Below are positions 59,968 through 64,000 of a stretch of 64,000 bases of DNA, piece after piece. This DNA comes from Heterostelium album PN500. Taxonomy: Eukaryota; Evosea; Eumycetozoa; Acytosteliales; Acytosteliaceae. The notes under the pieces are model-generated. The model made no database searches and had not been told where the DNA came from. It saw only the letters and a list, made by a program, of their open reading frames with translations. The DNA is taken from the NCBI RefSeq assembly GCF_000004825.1, contig NW_008805070.1, forward strand, positions 744,001 through 808,000, read 5' to 3'. How positions within the stretch are numbered: position 1 is the stretch's first letter; the number at the start of each line of letters is the position of its first letter. A program made the translations under genes and the position numbers.

Positions 59968-60299
59968 TGTAATACTATTTTTTTATTTTTAATGATAAAA
60001 TAAAAAAAAAATATATGTTTTATTTTTATAATTCCAAATAACTAAAACATAATCTAAATAATATTATCACTACTTTTAATATATATCTTTATATATTTTA
60101 CAAAACTAAAAATGTTCAATAGTCTATTGAAATAATGTAGTGTATATATGATCGTTTATATATATTTAAATTAAAAATCAAATCAGTCAGATATATTCAT
60201 TAAAAACACACAATTAATTAAAATTTCATTAAATCTTTTTTTTTTTTTTTTTTTTTTAAATATAATGTTAAAAATAATAAATCATCAAAAAAGTATAAG
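59968..60299. other. Intergenic region
   Basis: 5' region of the nicastrin gene; holds a run of about 20 T near 60238-60257. No gene seen. Confidence 0.6.
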
Positions 60300-60800
60300 A
60301 ACTACTCCAGGTAGTTGGTTGGTTGTTGGTAACTCACCGAGAACAAAGACATCGTAGATGTAGGTGTTCATTGCATAGAGTGTAGTTTGCTGTCATCGTA
60401 GTACCAACAACCAACCAACTACCTAGAAGTAGAGCTATCTCCAAGAGGTGTATTGTTTGTTGCTCAAGTTGCAAATACCGATGATAGTTGTAGTGTTTAG
60501 ATCTCAGTTTATTTTTATTTTATTTTAAATTATGTTTACTTCGGCATTACAGATACATTGATCGGATGCCCAGAGTCAGAGATTGAGTATTCAGCTCAAG
60601 TCATTCCAAATCTTGGATACCAAGGCTTCCTCTCAATTCCATTTGCCACCATTCAGAATGCCACCTATCCAAATGGAGCTGTTGAGCAGTCATCATCGTT
60701 TAACACTCAGTACAGAATGAATATGTATCGTGTCGACTTTCCAACAACAACATCACCAACTGAATATTAACATTTATAAACCCACTATGTTTTCAAAAAA
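60300..60800 (+). pseudogene. Inverted, rearranged copy of the CBM9-like gene
   Basis: Derived from the gene at 56551-57337 but on the other strand. Three pieces: (A) 60310-60400 matches parent plus strand about 57006-57116 with small deletions, so it is antisense; (B) 60402-60495 matches the reverse of parent 56935-57024, sense; (C) 60545-60800 matches parent exon 2 with its splice acceptor, encoding the same 70 residues (IGCPESEIEYSAQ to SPTEY), then a small deletion and decay. Pieces A and B are head to head and make a 21-bp perfect inverted repeat (60310-60330 and 60403-60423). Signal peptide and 5' exon are absent. Intron remnants rule out a spliced-RNA origin. Confidence 0.9.
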
Positions 60801-62550
60801 CTAATATCATTATAAATTTGAATAGTTTAAATGATGTTCAATTATTTAAAATAAATTATATTGGACTAGCTGAATTATTAACGATAACTTTAAAAAGTTC
60901 ATTTCAAATAAAAATTATAATCATTTTTAAAAATTATAGTATTATAATAATAATTCTTTTTGTTCAATACTTTGACCTTATTTTTTTTTGCAAAAAACAT
61001 GTTTGATTAAAGAAAGAGTGATTTTGATTTAAAATCAACAAATGAGTGAATCGTTTTTTTCTATGTCTTACCAACCATATTATATATGATACTACACCAA
61101 AAACATATGAGTTAACTTTTTGTGGTTATTAATTAATAACCAAACCATTGACCAGTTTATTTAATTGAAAATATTTGTTTAATTTTTTGACAAAAAACTC
61201 TGAAAACGGAAAAATCTTTTCTAATTGAATCGCTTGCGATGGTGTCAAAAAGTGTCAACAAATTGAATAAAAAAGAATCATTAAAAAAAAACCGGGTTGT
61301 AATAAAGCTGCAAACAAAAAAGGACTTAACTTTTTTACACAAACCAATGCATTCTACACACAACCCACAACAAACATTCATTTTCCAGTGTCCAGAAATT
61401 GCATTGCACCACTGTTATAACTTTTGCAAAGTACAACCACCACTCTTCACTTAAAATAATAGCATTGTTTCATACCAGGCAGAAAATCACAAATTAACTA
61501 CAATTTTTCATTTCTGAAATCTATTAGAATCTTATAAGATACTCTCTTTAATTATTATACAACTTCATCATCATCAGTTTCTGTGTCACAGCAGCAATTG
61601 TATTTATTTTTGCGATTTTGTTTTGTTTGTTGTATCTCCCCCTTATCTTTTTTAGAATATCCAATCCCATTTACTTTTTAAATCAATTAGAATAAAAAAA
61701 TCAATCAATTATAAAGTAAACATTTCAATTTCCTTTATATATATTCAAGCTAACAAACAAATACAAATAAATATATTAGCTGATTCAGTATCTATATATA
61801 GAATATGAAAAAAGAAATAAATAAACCAATACTAGTCGTTTGTTTTTAATATTGTAAGTTAAGATTAACAAAAATAACAAGAATAACAGTAACATATAAA
61901 TAATATACAATACATCAAGAATAACAATTCAACTCACAGTAGTAACTTTATATATTTTTCAATCGATTCCCCACTATACACATTTATTTATTTGATGTGT
62001 GTGTCGTTTTCAAACAACAGTCCACATATACACCATTGGTTTTAATATCTTTTTTTTTTTTATCAAATACTCCACAACAAGTTATTTTATTAAAACACTA
62101 ATAAAATACAAAAACAAATAATAAAAATCAAAAATTTACAATCAATTTTAGACTATCAGATTAATAAAAGGCGATAAAGTTTGTTGTGAGTCGGTGAATG
62201 AATGAGAATGAAAGAATTAATTTGTGATATGAGTTAAAGAAATCTAATCATGATAAACCAAAAAAATATCAAACAAAAAAACAAATCAAGAAATACAGAG
62301 CATATTTAGTTAAATCAAATCAAGAGAATATATATAAATATAACATTACATTAAACTATTCAAATAAATATAATAATATAGAATATCATTCTATTTTTAC
62401 TTTCCTACTTTTTTTTTTTTATAATCTACGTAAATTAACTTGTTAACTATTATTTTTTAATACATTAAATTAGTGTTATTTATTGGTTTGTTGTTGATTT
62501 TACATTGAATCTCAGTATATTTAGGCAGTAAGAGAAAAGAGGCAGTACAG
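60801..62550. other. Intergenic region, 1.75 kb
   Basis: AT-rich 5' region of the SPX gene. Around 61235-61450 the base composition is a little more balanced and both strands have a 70-codon open frame, but neither has recognisable protein character. Otherwise A/T runs only. Confidence 0.55.
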
Positions 62551-64000
62551 ATGAAGTTTGGTAAATATCTTGAGAGGCATCAAGTCTCTGAGTGGAGAAA
62601 GAAATATGTTTACTACAAGATGTTCAAGAAGCAAATCAAGGCAATCAAACGTGCTATCACCGAAGATGAAGAACGACCAATGATGTTTGTAGGATCCATC
62701 AGAAGACGACTCAAAATGGATTCAAGTGAAACTGTTGGTGCATCAATGTCTGGAATACCCTTACAGCAAATTCAACAACAAAATAATCAACAACAACAAC
62801 AACAACAACAAAATATAGATTATAATGAATATAATGATAATGATAATAATAATATAAATAATAATCAAGAAGATAGTAATAACAATAATAGTTTAGATAA
62901 TAATAATAATACAAATAATTTAGTATCGTTTGGATCGGTTAGTTCAGTTAATTCATTGCATTCAACAAAGAATCAAGATCGTGAGCAGAAAAAGTTTGAT
63001 CAGATGCTCAACGATGAGTTTGACAAGGTCAATGCATTCTATGTGCAACGTGAAGAGGAATTCATTAGGCAGTTCAACAATATTCGTGATATTCTTACTT
63101 CGCTGCCAAAGAAGACAAAGAAGTCAAACTCGTCGAAAGACAAAGAGAGGGAGAAGGATAAAGATAGATTGAGAGAAGACAAGTCGTCAACTCACAACCT
63201 GTCGTCTTCTATCGCATCGCCATTCTCATTCCTTCAACATAGAAAATCAAAGAGATTATCTACCAAACTATCGACTTCAACACCCAATCCAAGTAGGTTA
63301 CACACAAGTCAACAACAGCAACAGCAACAGCAACAACAACAACAACCAACACATTTAAATTATTCTTTCAATAATGATTTACCAACGGATAATGCAACAA
63401 CAAGATCTATTGAAGAGATTATTATTCAACCAGCAACACCACCATTTTCACCATCGAGTTCACCACTACCAACACCAGTACAATCTCAACCACCACAACT
63501 ATCAGCAGCCAAAACAATATTACAACACGCATCGAAAGCAGAAACATATACACCCAAATTGAAACCAACAAAGATCAAGCGATCCCTTAAGAGAGCACTA
63601 CAAGAAAACTACAGAGAAATCGAAATACTCAAAGAATATGTACATTTAAATCACACTGCTTTTAGAAAGATCTTTAAGAAGTACGATAAAGGTAAAGATT
63701 GATTTGATTTCTGAAACATATTAGATTTATTGTTGTTCGCTAACGATTATTTTATTTGTTACTACTACTACTATTATTAGTTTTGGGTATGAAAAAGAGT
63801 GATGAATATATGGCTAGAGCGTTCGAACAATATTTTTATAAATCCAAAAAGATTACTGCCATTGAACATGAGATAGAGGTGTTGTATACCGATTACTACA
63901 ATCCAGGTAACAGAAGAGAGGCCATGACCAAGTTGAGAATCAACCAAGACTATCGCGCTCCCTCGCATGTTATTTTTCAAACTGGATTGCTCACCGGTGG
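62551..64000 (+). CDS. SPX-domain protein, probably SPX-EXS (XPR1 type), 5' part
   Basis: Exon 1 62551-63691, exon 2 from 63781 and running off the window. The N-terminus MKFGKYLERHQVSEWRKKYV is the first SPX helix; the domain is interrupted by Asn- and Gln-rich inserts and resumes with EQKKFDQMLNDEFDKVNAFY and, late in exon 1, LKEYVHLNHTAFRKIFKKYDK, the last SPX helix with inositol-pyrophosphate-binding lysines. Exon 2 (YTDYYNPGNRREAMTKLR) resembles the region between SPX and EXS in XPR1-type phosphate exporters and Dictyostelium SPX-EXS proteins. The EXS part itself is outside the window. Confidence 0.88.

Noticed and set aside
61157-61454. Overlapping 70-codon frames on both strands in the SPX upstream region
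   Set aside because: Low-complexity sequence without conserved motif, and no start context or introns linking to other exons.
1-64000. tRNA, rRNA, CRISPR arrays, LTR or other virus-like elements, DNA transposons
   Set aside because: No T-loop/anticodon pattern, repeat-spacer array, reverse transcriptase, integrase, capsid or transposase sequence was recognised on reading both strands.

Overview
The window is nuclear DNA from a dictyostelid social amoeba. The evidence is very AT-rich intergenic DNA, short AT-rich introns with GTAAGT..TAG ends, genes packed on both strands, long Asn/Gln/Thr/Ser runs inside proteins, an FNIP-repeat protein (a family expanded in dictyostelids) and a cAMP-receptor-like GPCR. 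Coding third positions are often G or C, unlike Dictyostelium discoideum, so another dictyostelid genus (Heterostelium, Cavenderia or Tieghemostelium type) fits better; the species cannot be fixed by eye.

Layout. 1-920: 3' part of a sarcosine-oxidase-like FAD enzyme. 2887-9278 (+): MFS sugar transporter, COX11, a TMEM33-like membrane protein, a decayed ankyrin-repeat gene on the minus strand, and proteasome subunit alpha-6 (PSMA1 type). 10225-12735 (+): an EF-2 paralog with an altered diphthamide loop. 13038-19448: a large ER/surface type I membrane protein (+), then a RING-H2 protein and an F-box-like/FNIP-repeat protein (-). 20181-27884 (+): a ten-exon gene joining a helical region, a kinase and a catalytically dead dual-specificity phosphatase, followed by a RAD51D-like recombinase. 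27951-34184 (-): RNA polymerase II subunit RPB2 carrying two separate inteins. 34760-47653 (-): TRIM-like B-box protein, cAMP-receptor-like GPCR, NECAP, leucine-rich-repeat protein and RapGAP. 49151-50188 (+): alpha/beta hydrolase. 50623-53113 (-): MARK/PAR-1 kinase. 53114-56550: gene-free. 56551-59967 (-): secreted CBM9-like protein and nicastrin. 60300-60800: an inverted, rearranged, broken copy of the CBM9-like gene. 62551-64000 (+): start of an SPX (probably SPX-EXS) protein running off the window.

Most genes are independent housekeeping, trafficking or signalling genes; no operon-like or cluster logic was found. The items that stand out are the double intein in RPB2, the EF-2 paralog whose diphthamide loop is replaced, the kinase-pseudophosphatase fusion, the foldback pseudogene beside nicastrin, and a 155-nt near-symmetric foldback between the RapGAP and hydrolase genes. 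No virus-like element, tRNA, rRNA or CRISPR array was recognised. Exon borders were read by eye from splice signals and protein continuity and may be off by a base.
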